64,000 bases of DNA from Streptomyces neyagawaensis (GTDB lineage Bacteria; Actinomycetota; Actinomycetes; Streptomycetales; Streptomycetaceae), in contig NZ_JAMGBG010000032.1 of NCBI RefSeq assembly GCF_023516595.1, positions 62,001 to 126,000 of the forward strand, given 5' to 3'. Positions 16,852-25,243 of the stretch are shown piece by piece. Each line of letters starts with the position of its first letter. The stretch's first letter is position 1. Under the pieces are notes generated by a model. The model worked only from the letters and a program-made list of their open reading frames with translations. It had not been told where the DNA came from and did no database searches. A program made the translations under genes and the position numbers.

Positions 16852-16900
16852 GTGTGGCTGGTGGCGCAGTTCCCCGCACCCCTTTGGGGGCTGCGCCCCC
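16852..16900. repeat. Dispersed GCGCAGTTCCCC repeat element
   Basis: Contains GTGGCTGGTGGCGCAGTTCC then CCGCACCCC, matching the blocks at about 1099, 1330, 30101 and 58340. It is followed by a G/C-rich inverted pair (GGGGGCTGCGCCCCC). It sits between two convergent genes, where it could act as a terminator. Confidence 0.6.
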
Positions 16901-17596
16901 TCAGGGCCGGCCTGGCCCGGCCTGCCGCTCCCCCCGTGTCCTCATCGTCGCCCCGATGCCTGTCAGGACCGCCTCCAGGCCCTCCTCGAAGCCTTGTTCG
17001 TGGTCCCGGAAGATCTCCCAGCCCGCCTCCGCCGCCAGAGGGAACGCCTCCAGGCGCTCGGCGCGGGCCGTGAGGTCGTAGCCCTCCGTGCCGACGGCCG
17101 GATCCGGGCCCATGGCCTGTTCCTCGATCACGTAGCCGATCGTGTAGCTGTACGCCGTCAGCCAGGCCCGCGCGGCTCCCGCCGGGGTGAAGCCCGCCGC
17201 CGTGAGCATCCGCAGGTGCGCCTCCATGGGCTCCGCGTACGACAGGTCGGTGAAGCGGGTCCCGCTGTACACCTTCGCGCCGTCGCGGTAGCGCAGCAGA
17301 TGCTCCCTCATCCCCCGCATCCGCGCCCGTAGCCCCTCCTGCCAGTCGGCGCCCTCTGCCCCGGCCGGCGGCAGTCGCGCCCAGTCCGCCGCCATCCGGC
17401 GGACCATCTCGGTCGCCATCTCGTCGAGCAGGTCCTGCTTGTTCTTGAAGTGCCAGTACAGCGCGGGTGCCTGGACGTCGAGTTCCTTGGCGATCACCCG
17501 GAGGCTCAGCCCTTCCAGACCGACCTCGTTCAGCAACCGCAGGGCCGTCTCGGCGACCTGCTTCTTGTCCAGCTTCGGGGATTTCCTGGAAACCAC
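16901..17596 (-). CDS. TetR-family repressor, tetracycline-repressor-like class
   Basis: A 231-residue regulator. The N-terminal HTH (LDKKQVAETALRLLNEVGLE, then LSLRVIAKELDVQAPALYWH and FKNKQDLLDEM) is the TetR(B/D)-like subtype, whose recognition segment ends in ALYWHFKNK. The C-terminal ligand domain is of TetR_C type. The start is GTG at 17596 (VVSRKSPK). It is divergent from a flavin monooxygenase gene; two near-identical operators, CTTAACnGCGTTAAG, lie between them. This strongly suggests that it represses both itself and the monooxygenase until an aromatic or polycyclic ligand binds. The ligand is unknown. Confidence 0.92.
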   Translation of the reverse strand: MVSRKSPKLDKKQVAETALRLLNEVGLEGLSLRVIAKELDVQAPALYWHFKNKQDLLDEMATEMVRRMAADWARLPPAGAEGADWQEGLRARMRGMREHLLRYRDGAKVYSGTRFTDLSYAEPMEAHLRMLTAAGFTPAGAARAWLTAYSYTIGYVIEEQAMGPDPAVGTEGYDLTARAERLEAFPLAAEAGWEIFRDHEQGFEEGLEAVLTGIGATMRTRGERQAGPGRP

Positions 17597-17604
17597 GTTG
17601 ACAG

Positions 17605-17619
17605 CTTAACGGCGTTAAG
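17605..17619. promoter_or_regulatory. TetR operator 1 (CTTAACGGCGTTAAG)
   Basis: A 15-bp inverted repeat with 6-bp perfect arms (CTTAAC/GTTAAG) and centre GGC, 9 nt upstream of the TetR start. Occupancy would block transcription of the repressor gene. Its partner at 17642 differs by one base. Confidence 0.8.
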
Positions 17620-17641
17620 CGCATGCTGTCGCCCGTCGGGA

Positions 17642-17656
17642 CTTAACAGCGTTAAG
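17642..17656. promoter_or_regulatory. TetR operator 2 (CTTAACAGCGTTAAG), overlapping the monooxygenase ribosome site
   Basis: Second copy of the inverted repeat, 37 bp centre-to-centre from the first. Its right arm runs into AAGGAG, the ribosome-binding site of the monooxygenase gene (ATG at 17668). The two sites bracket the whole 71-bp divergent region, which explains joint control of both genes. Confidence 0.8.
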
Positions 17657-17667
17657 GAGATCCTCGG

Positions 17668-19173
17668 ATGAGCACGGACACGCACTCCACGGACGTCCTG
17701 ATCGTCGGCGCGGGCCCCACCGGTCTCGCCCTTGCCGTCGACCTCACCCGGCGCGGCGTCCGCGCCCTGCTCGTGGAGCGAGCCGGTGCCCTGTTCCCCG
17801 GGTCGCGCGGCAAGGGCATGCAGCCGCGCACGCTGGAGGTCATGGACGACCTCGGCGTGCTGGACGCGATCCACGCCGCCGGCGGCCCCGCGCCCGTCGG
17901 CATGATCTGGAGCCTCGGGCGCCGGCAGGGCGAGCACCGGATGTTCGACGAGGTGGAGGCGACCGAGACCGAGCCCTATGCGGGACCCTGGCTGATCCCG
18001 CAGTGGCGTACCCAGGAGGTCCTGCTGGCCCGGCTGCGGGAACTGGGCGGTGACGTGGTGTTCGACCGTGAGCTGGTGGGGCTGGTCCAGGACACCGACG
18101 GCGTCACGGCGTCCTTCGCCCGGGGCCCGGGGGTCCGCGCCCGCTATGCCGTCGCCGCCGACGGGGGACGGTCCACCGTCCGCCGCCTCCTCGGCATCGG
18201 TATGACCGGCGAGACCGTCGACCCGGGCCCGACCCTGGTGGCGGACGTGCGCATCCCGGCCCTGGACCGCGACCACTGGCATGTGTTCCCGCCTGCGGCC
18301 GAACCGGAGGACGCTCCCGGCACGGTGCCTGCCGGGGCGGCGCGACCCGCCCGGTCCGACTCCCTGACCGGCGGCTTCCTGGCGATCTGCCCGCTCCCCG
18401 GCACCGACGACTTCCAACTGGTCGCCAACTTCCCCGACGCCGAGACCGCGGTGGACCTCTCCGCCGACGGCATCCGCAAGGTGGTCGCCGCCCGCTCGCA
18501 CCTCGCGCCCGGGGAGGTGACCGAGGTGCGCTGGGCGTCGGACTTCCGGCCCCGGGCCGCGCTCGCCGACCGCTTCCGCGCGGGCCGCGTGTTCCTCGCC
18601 GGGGACGCGGCGCACGTCCACTCGCCCGCCGGGGGTCAGGGCCTCAACACCAGCGTGCAGGACGCCTACAACCTGGGATGGAAGCTGGGCGCGGTGCTGC
18701 GCGACGGCGCGGACGTGACGCTGCTGGACACCTACGAGGAGGAGCGGCGCCCGGTGGCGGAGGGCGTGCTGGGTCTGTCCACGCGGGTCCACCGGGGCGA
18801 GGAGCGCCGGGGCCGCGCCACCCGCCAGCTCGACCTCGGCTACCGGGGCTCCTCCCTCAGCGTCGACACCCGCGAGAACCTGCCGCCGGACGGCCTCCGC
18901 GCCGGGGACCGCGCGCCCGACGGATGGCGCGGCGGCGTACGTCTCTTCGACGCCTTCCGCGGGCCGCACTGGACGCTGCTCACGGTCGACACCGAGGCCC
19001 CGGACCTCCCGGAGCCGCGGGATGTGCGCCAGGTCCGCATACCTGCCCACGAGGCGTACGGCACCGGCGTCTTCCTGGTCCGCCCCGACGGCTACGTCGG
19101 CTGGGCGGGCGGGACGGCGAGCGACCTGCGCCGCTACGCGACCCGCGTGGGCCTCGCCCAGAGCGCGCCGTGA
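17668..19173 (+). CDS. FAD-dependent aromatic-ring hydroxylase (PHBH / TetX-like monooxygenase)
   Basis: A 501-residue class A flavoprotein monooxygenase that uses NAD(P)H and O2 to hydroxylate an aromatic or polyketide-like substrate. The N-terminal dinucleotide fold is VLIVGAGPTGLALAVDLTRR, followed by RGKGMQPRTLEVMDDLGV, typical of the polyketide and rifampicin hydroxylase group. The second FAD motif is GRVFLAGDAAHVHSPAGGQG with LNTSVQDAYNLGWKL. A C-terminal thioredoxin-like domain begins near residue 400 (LRAGDRAPDGW) and lacks a CxxC motif. AAGGAG sits 8 nt upstream of ATG and overlaps an operator of the divergent TetR. A detoxification role, as for TetX or Rox enzymes, is plausible given the TetR-class repressor, but the substrate is not known. 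Confidence 0.93.
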   Translation: MSTDTHSTDVLIVGAGPTGLALAVDLTRRGVRALLVERAGALFPGSRGKGMQPRTLEVMDDLGVLDAIHAAGGPAPVGMIWSLGRRQGEHRMFDEVEATETEPYAGPWLIPQWRTQEVLLARLRELGGDVVFDRELVGLVQDTDGVTASFARGPGVRARYAVAADGGRSTVRRLLGIGMTGETVDPGPTLVADVRIPALDRDHWHVFPPAAEPEDAPGTVPAGAARPARSDSLTGGFLAICPLPGTDDFQLVANFPDAETAVDLSADGIRKVVAARSHLAPGEVTEVRWASDFRPRAALADRFRAGRVFLAGDAAHVHSPAGGQGLNTSVQDAYNLGWKLGAVLRDGADVTLLDTYEEERRPVAEGVLGLSTRVHRGEERRGRATRQLDLGYRGSSLSVDTRENLPPDGLRAGDRAPDGWRGGVRLFDAFRGPHWTLLTVDTEAPDLPEPRDVRQVRIPAHEAYGTGVFLVRPDGYVGWAGGTASDLRRYATRVGLAQSAP

Positions 19174-19228
19174 CCTGCCGGACGTCGGACGCCGTGACCT
19201 GCAAGGCGCCGCTCGAAGTGCTGACCTG

Positions 19229-19882
19229 CTAGGCGCCGCTCGCCAGCGACAGCTTGACGGCGAAGCCGAGGAACAGCGCGCCCGCCGCCGAGGTCGCCCC
19301 GGCCGACAGCCGCTTGCGGCGGCGGAACGCGGCGGCCAGCCTGGTCCCGCCGAATATCAGCGCGGTCAGATACAGCACGCTCGCGAGCTGGGCGAAGGCG
19401 CCGAGCACCACGAAGGAGAGGGCGGGGTAGGCGTACGCCGGGTCCACGAACTGCACGAAGAAGGCGACGAAGAAGAGGATCGCCTTGGGGTTGAGCAGGC
19501 TGATGACCAGCGCCCGCCGGAACGGCCGCTCTCCTTCCACGGCCTCCCCGCCCGCCGTCTCGGCCACCGTCTGCCGGCGGCTGCGCCACATGCCCCACGC
19601 GGCCCGCAGCATGCCGACCGCGAGCCACGTCAGATAGCCGGCGCCCGCGTACTTCACGATCCCGAACAGCACGGCGTTGGCCTGGAGCAGCGAGGCCACT
19701 CCCGCCGCCGACAGGGTCATGAGCACGGCGTCCCCGCACCACACGCCCGCCGCGGCCCGGTACCCCGTCCGTATCCCCCGCCGGGCGGCGACGGACAGCA
19801 CGTACAGGGAGTTGGGGCCGGGCAGCAGGACGATCAGGACGAGGCCCGCCAGATAGGTGGGAAGGTCGACGACTCCGAACAT
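19229..19882 (-). CDS. LysE/RhtB-family amino acid exporter (LeuE-like)
   Basis: A 217-residue inner-membrane translocator. It begins MFGVVDLPTYLAGLVLIVLL followed by the family signature PGPNSLYVL, and has six predicted hydrophobic segments. ALVISLLNPKAILFFVAFFV is the second signature (NPKA motif). I chose ATG at 19882 because it matches the start of LeuE proteins; an ATG 9 nt earlier is also in frame. The gene is convergent with the monooxygenase. The family exports amino acids by proton motive force; which one cannot be told. It is probably unrelated to its neighbours. Confidence 0.9.
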   Translation of the reverse strand: MFGVVDLPTYLAGLVLIVLLPGPNSLYVLSVAARRGIRTGYRAAAGVWCGDAVLMTLSAAGVASLLQANAVLFGIVKYAGAGYLTWLAVGMLRAAWGMWRSRRQTVAETAGGEAVEGERPFRRALVISLLNPKAILFFVAFFVQFVDPAYAYPALSFVVLGAFAQLASVLYLTALIFGGTRLAAAFRRRKRLSAGATSAAGALFLGFAVKLSLASGA

Positions 19883-19945
19883 GGGCCGCATTCTGGCACG
19901 GGGGTACGACAATCCGCCCCGGAGTCCGGACGGCGAACGCCTCCG

Positions 19946-21526
19946 TCAGAAGGCGTCCGACGGCACGTACGTGCCCCACACGTCGCGGAGCGCGTTGCAG
20001 ACCTCGCCCACCGTGGCGCGGGCCTTCAGCGCCTCCCGCATCGGGTAGAGGACGTTGTCGGTGCCCTCGGCGGCCTTCTTCAGGTCGGCGAGTGCGCTGT
20101 CGACGGCCGTCTGGTCCCGCTCGGCGCGCAGCTTCGCGAGGCGCTGCGCCTGCTGGGCCTCGATGGCGGGGTCGACGCGCAGCGGCTCGTAGGGCTCCTC
20201 CTCGTCGAGCTGGAAGCGGTTGACGCCGACGACGACGCGTTCACCGGAGTCGGTCTCCTGGGCGATCCGGTAGGCGCTGCGCTCGATCTCGTTCTTCTGG
20301 AAGCCGTGCTCGATCGCGGAGACCGCGCCACCGAGGTCCTCGACCTTCCGCATCAGCTCGACCGCGGCGGCCTCGACGTCGTCGGTCATCTTCTCGATGA
20401 CGTAGGAACCCGCGAAGGGGTCGACGGTGGCGGTCACGTCCGTCTCGTAGGCGAGGACCTGCTGGGTGCGCAGGGCCAGGCGTGCCGACTTGTCGGTGGG
20501 CAGCGCGATGGCCTCGTCGAAGGAGTTGGTGTGCAGCGACTGCGTGCCGCCCAGCACCGCGGCCAGGCCCTGGACCGCCACCCGTACGAGGTTCACCTCG
20601 GGCTGCTGGGCGGTCAGCTGGACGCCCGCGGTCTGCGTGTGGAAGCGCAGCATCAGCGACTTGGGGTTCTTCGCCCCGAACTCGTCCTTCATCACCCGCG
20701 CCCAGATCCGGCGCGCGGCACGGAACTTGGCGACCTCCTCCAGGATCGTCGTCCGGGCGACGAAGAAGAACGACAGCCGGGGCGCGAAGTCGTCGACGTC
20801 CATGCCGGCCGCGACCGCCGTCCGCACGTACTCGATGCCGTCGGCGAGGGTGAACGCGATCTCCTGCGCGGGCGAGGCACCGGCCTCTGCCATGTGGTAG
20901 CCGGAGATCGAGATGGTGTTCCACTTCGGGATCTCGGCCTTGCAGTACTTGAAGATGTCCGCGATCAGCCGCAGCGAGGGCTTGGGCGGGAAGATGTACG
21001 TGCCGCGGGCGATGTACTCCTTCAGCACGTCGTTCTGGATCGTGCCGGTCAGCTGGTCGGCGCTGACGCCCTGCTCCTCGGCGACGAGTTGGTACAGCAG
21101 GAGCAGCAGCGAGGCGGGGGCGTTGATCGTCATCGACGTGGAGACCTTGTCCAGCGGGATCCCGCCGAACAGGACGCGCATGTCGTCGATCGAGTCGATC
21201 GCCACACCCACCTTGCCGACCTCGCCGTGCGCGATCGGCGCGTCGGAGTCGTGGCCCATCTGGGTCGGCAGGTCGAACGCGACGGACAGCCCCATCGTGC
21301 CGTTGGCGATGAGCTGCTTGTAGCGGGCGTTGGACTCCACCGCCGTGCCGAAACCGGCGTACTGCCGCATCGTCCACGGCCGCCCCGTGTACATGGACGG
21401 GTACACACCACGGGTGAAGGGGTACTTCCCGGGGGCACCCAGCTTGTCCGCCGGATCCCAGCCGTCGAGGGCGTCCGGTCCGTACACCGGCTCGATGGGC
21501 AGTCCGGACTCCGACTCGCGCGCCAT
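19946..21526 (-). CDS. Methylmalonyl-CoA mutase-family large (catalytic) subunit without a B12 domain
   Basis: A 526-residue acyl-CoA mutase catalytic chain, a TIM barrel that rearranges acyl-CoA carbon skeletons with adenosylcobalamin. Conserved blocks are YPFTRGVYPSMYTGRPWTMR, QYAGFGTAVESN, LSVAFDLPTQMGHDSD, GTIQNDVLKEYIARGTYIFP, ISISGYHMAEAGA, RFHTQTAG and GTQSLHTNSFDEA. The Tyr in RQYAGF and the Arg in PKPSLR match positions that bind the substrate carboxylate in methylmalonyl-CoA mutases, and differ from what I recall for isobutyryl-CoA mutases. The chain ends without the cobalamin-binding domain, so a separate small subunit encoded elsewhere is required. ATG at 21526 with GGAGG 9 nt upstream. 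Transcribed alone. Confidence 0.92.
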   Translation of the reverse strand: MARESESGLPIEPVYGPDALDGWDPADKLGAPGKYPFTRGVYPSMYTGRPWTMRQYAGFGTAVESNARYKQLIANGTMGLSVAFDLPTQMGHDSDAPIAHGEVGKVGVAIDSIDDMRVLFGGIPLDKVSTSMTINAPASLLLLLYQLVAEEQGVSADQLTGTIQNDVLKEYIARGTYIFPPKPSLRLIADIFKYCKAEIPKWNTISISGYHMAEAGASPAQEIAFTLADGIEYVRTAVAAGMDVDDFAPRLSFFFVARTTILEEVAKFRAARRIWARVMKDEFGAKNPKSLMLRFHTQTAGVQLTAQQPEVNLVRVAVQGLAAVLGGTQSLHTNSFDEAIALPTDKSARLALRTQQVLAYETDVTATVDPFAGSYVIEKMTDDVEAAAVELMRKVEDLGGAVSAIEHGFQKNEIERSAYRIAQETDSGERVVVGVNRFQLDEEEPYEPLRVDPAIEAQQAQRLAKLRAERDQTAVDSALADLKKAAEGTDNVLYPMREALKARATVGEVCNALRDVWGTYVPSDAF

Positions 21527-21766
21527 GGTGTGTGCCTCCGCGTTGCTTGTTACTCGGTAGTTACTCGCTAGTACAGACGACCCTCGCGACGGACTGTAGC
21601 GGCGGCCGTGCTCCCGGTGGAGGGGCACTTGCTGGGACCTTGCTCACAACCATGCCCCGTTGTTCGCGACGGGTCACGCCCGGGCAACCTTTCGGCAGAC
21701 CCGGCCGGGAGGACGGCCGGGCCCGCGCGCCCACGAGACCGCGGCCATGAGACGTCGGGGAGCCGG

Positions 21767-22663
21767 ATGCGTACCAGGGACATGCGGAGATCTGCGGCCG
21801 CGCTCGCGGTGATCGTGGTGGTCGGCGGCTGTACCGGCCCGGTGGTGCGGGTGGAAGGCGACCAGCGGCAGCCGGTCCGCGTCGACGGGACGGCCACGCC
21901 GGGCGGCGGCCGGGACGACGGCGACACGGCGGGCGGCGACAGCGACGAGAAGGGCGGCGGGCCGGGGTCCGGCGGCGGGGCCGCCGCGACGACCGCGCCA
22001 CCCAAGGACGACCCCACCCCCGCGGCCCCGGCGAAGGTCCTGTGGTCCCGTGGCGACGAGGGGTTCGAGGTGCGCGAACTCCAGGCCCGCCTCCGGCAGG
22101 TCGCGTGGCTGCACGTCGGGCCGACCGGGACGTACGACGAGCTGACCGTCCAGGCCGTGAAGGGCTTCCAGGGCAAGCGGGGGCTGCCGCGGACAGGGCG
22201 GACGGACACCGTCACCTGGGCGCGGCTGATGGGGATGACACGGGAGCCCGGCAAGTGGGAGCTGTACGCGTTCGGGGGCCAGCCGGCGGCGGAGCCGGAC
22301 CCGCGCTGCCTGACGGGCCGGGTGCTGTGCATCAGCAAGACGAGCCGCACCCTGCGCTGGATGGTGAACGGCACCACGCTGACGACGGTCGAGGTGCGGT
22401 TCGGCTCGCAGTACACGCCCACCCGCGAAGGCGTCTTCAGCGTCTACTTCAAGTCCCGCGACCACTGGTCGACCCTGTACGACACGGCGATGCCGTACGC
22501 GATGTTCTTCAGCGGCGGCCAGGCCGTCCACTACTCGTCCGACTTCGCGGCCCGCGGCTACTACGGCGCCTCGCACGGCTGCGTCAACGTCCGCGACGAG
22601 GCGGCGATCGCGCGGCTGTTCGCCCAGGTCAGGAATGGCGACAAGGTGGTCGTCTACTGGTGA
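21767..22663 (+). CDS. L,D-transpeptidase lipoprotein with peptidoglycan-binding domain
   Basis: A 298-residue secreted lipoprotein. The signal peptide has lipobox VGGC at about residue 22 and is followed by a disordered Gly/Asp/Pro linker to residue 85. A PG_binding_1 domain follows (LWSRGDEGFEVRELQARL, then TVQAVKGFQGKRGLPRTGRT). The YkuD catalytic domain starts near residue 185. Its active site is His in QAVHYSSD and the SHGCVNVRD motif, with the nucleophilic Cys about 20 residues before the end. It would form 3-3 cross-links in peptidoglycan or attach proteins. ATG at 21767 with GGGGAG upstream. A hairpin at 22765-22803 lies between it and the next, convergent gene. Confidence 0.93.
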   Translation: MRTRDMRRSAAALAVIVVVGGCTGPVVRVEGDQRQPVRVDGTATPGGGRDDGDTAGGDSDEKGGGPGSGGGAAATTAPPKDDPTPAAPAKVLWSRGDEGFEVRELQARLRQVAWLHVGPTGTYDELTVQAVKGFQGKRGLPRTGRTDTVTWARLMGMTREPGKWELYAFGGQPAAEPDPRCLTGRVLCISKTSRTLRWMVNGTTLTTVEVRFGSQYTPTREGVFSVYFKSRDHWSTLYDTAMPYAMFFSGGQAVHYSSDFAARGYYGASHGCVNVRDEAAIARLFAQVRNGDKVVVYW

Positions 22664-22764
22664 GGGGCCGGTTGAGAGTTGAGAAGTGACGTGCGTCACA
22701 GGGCGCATAGCGGGAGGGCGCCGGAAGCGTCACTAGGAGTACGGGGGTGTCCACGGGGGATTGG

Positions 22765-22803
22765 GGCGCGGGCGGGACCGGGGGAACGTGTCCCGCCCGC
22801 GCC
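22765..22803. terminator. Bidirectional terminator hairpin
   Basis: A perfect 14-bp stem, GGCGCGGGCGGGAC (22765-22778) against GTCCCGCCCGCGCC (22790-22803), with an 11-nt loop. It lies between convergent genes ending at 22663 and 22948. Confidence 0.65.
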
Positions 22804-22947
22804 TAGGTGCACGAGCCGTAGGTACGGGGGGAACCCCGGCTCTGTGCGACGGCCGATGACCAGTCGGCTCACTCATTACTGCGACGGGGCCGCCGAAAGT
22901 GTTACCCGTTACGGGAAGGAATTTCTGAACGGACAGGAAACCGCAGG

Positions 22948-24183
22948 TCAGACGCGGTGAGAGGGTGCGTCGGCCGGGCTCGTGCGCAGGTCGACGGCGA
23001 TCGTCGCGGCCGCGCCGCCCTGGCCCCGGTGCTGGTTGCCGCCCTGGCCGGAGCCATGACCGCCTCCCTTGCCACCCTTGCCGTGGCCGCCGCCCTTGCC
23101 GCCGTGGTTCTTGCCGTTGTCCCGGCCGTAGCCCTGGCCCTTGCCCTTGCCGCCGCCCCGGCCATGGCTCTTGCCGTTGCCGTTGCCGTGCCCGTTGCCC
23201 CGGCCGCGGTCGGGGTCGTCGTCCTCGTCGCGGTCGACCCCCGAGCGGTCCCTCGACCCGGTGCCGGAGGAACCGGCGGAACCCGACGCACCACCGGTGC
23301 CCCGGCCCTTGCCGTGGCGGTCGCCGAAGTTCCTGCCGCCGCCCGCGAGGACGCCGTCGCAGTACTTCTTCACCTGGCCGCCACCCTTGCCGCCGGACGC
23401 GTCCTCCAGGCTGCGCCGCCGGTCGTCGTCCAGGTCCTTGCCGTTGCGGACGTCGCGGCACGCGGAGAGGACGCTGTTCCACCACTCCGGGGTGAGGCCG
23501 CCCTGGTTCCGCCCGCGGTCGTCCGAGGTGTCGCCGTCGCTCCGGCCACCGGAATCGCCGCTGCCGGGGGTGTTTCCGCCGGTGCCGTCACCGCGCGGCG
23601 TGGGTTCGCCCTGTCCCCCGCCGCCGGTGTCGCCCCCGGGCACGGACTCGGGCGGCGACGGCGACGTCAGCGGCCGGTCCGGCGACTCGGCGGGGGAAGA
23701 GACGGAGGCGGGGGGTTCCGGTTCCTCGTTCCCGATGGAGCCCACCAGGACCCCGCTGCCGGCCGCCAGGACGGCCCCGCCGAACATCCCGCCTGCCAGC
23801 GACGCGACCAGCCCGAACCGCACGGGCCGGCCCCAGCGGGCCCGCCGGCCGTCCGGGACAGGCCGCCCGAGACGGACGAGCCCGGCGTCGGCGACCGGCG
23901 CCGAGGTGTGGGTACGGCTGCCCCCCGCGGGCGCGGCGGCCTCGTCCCGCTGCCCGGCGCGGGCAGTCCTGGCGGTGCGGAAGGCCGCCAACGCGGCTTC
24001 CTCACCCGGAAGTTCGGAGCCCGGCGCGGGCTTGGGGGCGGCTTCGGCGGCCAGTGCGCCGAGCGTCTCGGCGAGCCGGTCGGCGCGGGAGCGGGTGTCG
24101 GGGTCGACGGCGTCGAGCGGCTCGCCACGCAGCAGCCGCTCCGCCACATCGCGGTTCAGCCACTTGTACTGCTCGTCGGCCAT
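22948..24183 (-). CDS. Single-pass membrane partner (anti-sigma-like) of the ECF sigma factor, first module
   Basis: A 411-residue protein of unknown family. It has a cytoplasmic N-terminal region (MADEQYKWLNRDVAERLLRG, with charged helices to residue 90) and one membrane segment near residues 125-150 (FGLVASLAGGMFGGAVLAAG). A Pro/Ser/Gly extracytoplasmic linker follows, then a small folded segment with two Cys (WWNSVLSACRDVRN, VKKYCDGVLAGGG), then a C-terminal tail of over 100 residues almost entirely Gly, His, Lys, Arg, Asp and Asn. Its ATG overlaps the sigma-factor stop (TGATG), so the two are translationally coupled. The topology is that of a membrane anti-sigma factor, but I see no zinc-binding HxxxCxxC motif. 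The paralogous pair at 25244-27186 has the same arrangement. Confidence 0.65.
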   Translation of the reverse strand: MADEQYKWLNRDVAERLLRGEPLDAVDPDTRSRADRLAETLGALAAEAAPKPAPGSELPGEEAALAAFRTARTARAGQRDEAAAPAGGSRTHTSAPVADAGLVRLGRPVPDGRRARWGRPVRFGLVASLAGGMFGGAVLAAGSGVLVGSIGNEEPEPPASVSSPAESPDRPLTSPSPPESVPGGDTGGGGQGEPTPRGDGTGGNTPGSGDSGGRSDGDTSDDRGRNQGGLTPEWWNSVLSACRDVRNGKDLDDDRRRSLEDASGGKGGGQVKKYCDGVLAGGGRNFGDRHGKGRGTGGASGSAGSSGTGSRDRSGVDRDEDDDPDRGRGNGHGNGNGKSHGRGGGKGKGQGYGRDNGKNHGGKGGGHGKGGKGGGHGSGQGGNQHRGQGGAAATIAVDLRTSPADAPSHRV

Positions 24184-24869
24184 CACATGTCCTTCTGCGT
24201 CCGCGAACGCATATGCGTCACACCGGCGGACGTAGCCGCGCGGGTACGCGGTTCTCTTGGTGGGGGCACCGCGTCCAGCGAGTCGCCGGATTCCGGATCG
24301 GTCTCGGCGGCCCTCTCCGGATTCTCCCCGATCAGTTCCGCGAGCCGTTTCAGACCCCGGTGCGCGGCCGTCCGAACGGCTCCCGCGCGCTTGCCGAGCG
24401 TGTCGGCGGCCGTCTTGGCGTCGAGGCCGACCACGACACGCAGCACCACGGCCTCGGCCTGGTCCTGGGGCAGCTGGGCTATGAGGGACAGGGTGCGGCC
24501 GGTGGCGAGTGCCTCCATCGCCTCACCCGCCGTGTCGGACTCGGCCGCCCGGCCGGTCAGCTCGGTCTCGTCGCCGCCTATCGCGGGGCGGCGGCCACGC
24601 ATGCGTATGTGGTCCAGGGCACGGTTGCGGGCGATCCGGGCGGCCCAGCCCCGGAACCGGTCGGCGTCGCCGGTGAACCGCTCCAGATCGCGGGCTATCT
24701 GGAGCCACGCCTCGGAGGTGACGTCCTCCGCGTCCGGATCACCGACGAGCGTCCGTACGTACCCGAGCAGCCGTGGATGCACGGCGCGGTACACAGTCCG
24801 GAACGCGGCCTCGTCCCCGTCCTGTGCCGCAAGTACCGCGGCGGTCAGCTCCGCGTCGTCCCCCAGCAC
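24183..24869 (-). CDS. ECF RNA polymerase sigma factor, first module
   Basis: A 228-residue group 4 sigma factor. Region 2 includes AAFRTVYRAVHPRLLGYVRT, DAEDVTSEAWLQIARDLERF and FRGWAARIARNRALDHIR. A linker follows, then region 4: LPQDQAEAVVLRVVVGLDAK, ADTLGKRAGAVRTAAHRGLK. It has a 40-residue charged tail after region 4. GTG start at 24869 with GAGGGG upstream. It is co-transcribed with its membrane partner through a TGATG overlap. It is about as long as, and clearly paralogous to, the sigma factor at 26569-27186 (the segments DQAEAV-LRVVVGLD and RGLKRLA match), so the region arose by duplication of a sigma/partner pair. The regulon is unknown. Confidence 0.92.
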   Translation of the reverse strand: MLGDDAELTAAVLAAQDGDEAAFRTVYRAVHPRLLGYVRTLVGDPDAEDVTSEAWLQIARDLERFTGDADRFRGWAARIARNRALDHIRMRGRRPAIGGDETELTGRAAESDTAGEAMEALATGRTLSLIAQLPQDQAEAVVLRVVVGLDAKTAADTLGKRAGAVRTAAHRGLKRLAELIGENPERAAETDPESGDSLDAVPPPREPRTRAATSAGVTHMRSRTQKDM

Positions 24870-25243
24870 CGCGCCCCTCTTGCGCCTGAGCCGGCGCCGC
24901 TCTCGCGGCCCGGGTTCTCTCCGTCGTGGTTCCGATCAATGGTTGCGGTCTCAACCTCACCGGCGGTCAGAGCTGTGGTCGTCCTCCGCGATCCGGCGCG
25001 AATGGCACGTTACGGCCTGAAACCGCTGCCCGTCCATGTCCGTAGAACATGCAACTAACTCGTGATCCGGCGGGGTGTGACACAAATCGGGGGCGCGGCG
25101 CTGTAGGTAGTACGGGCCGCCGCGCGGCCCGTGCCGCGCGACGGTCGGGGCCTCTCCTGTGGGGGGTGGCGGCCCCGGCCGTTGCCATCGGCGGAGTCGG
25201 CCGGGTGTCTTGCGAGTACGGGGGTCTCGCGAGCACGCCGGCC
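24870..25243. other. Intergenic region between the two sigma modules
   Basis: About 370 bp upstream of the first sigma gene and downstream of the second module. No gene is recognisable. It should carry the promoter of the first module; an AT-richer stretch around 25000-25090 (for example ATGCAACTAACTCG) is the best candidate area. I could not identify a sigma-specific promoter shared with the region upstream of 27186. Confidence 0.45.
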
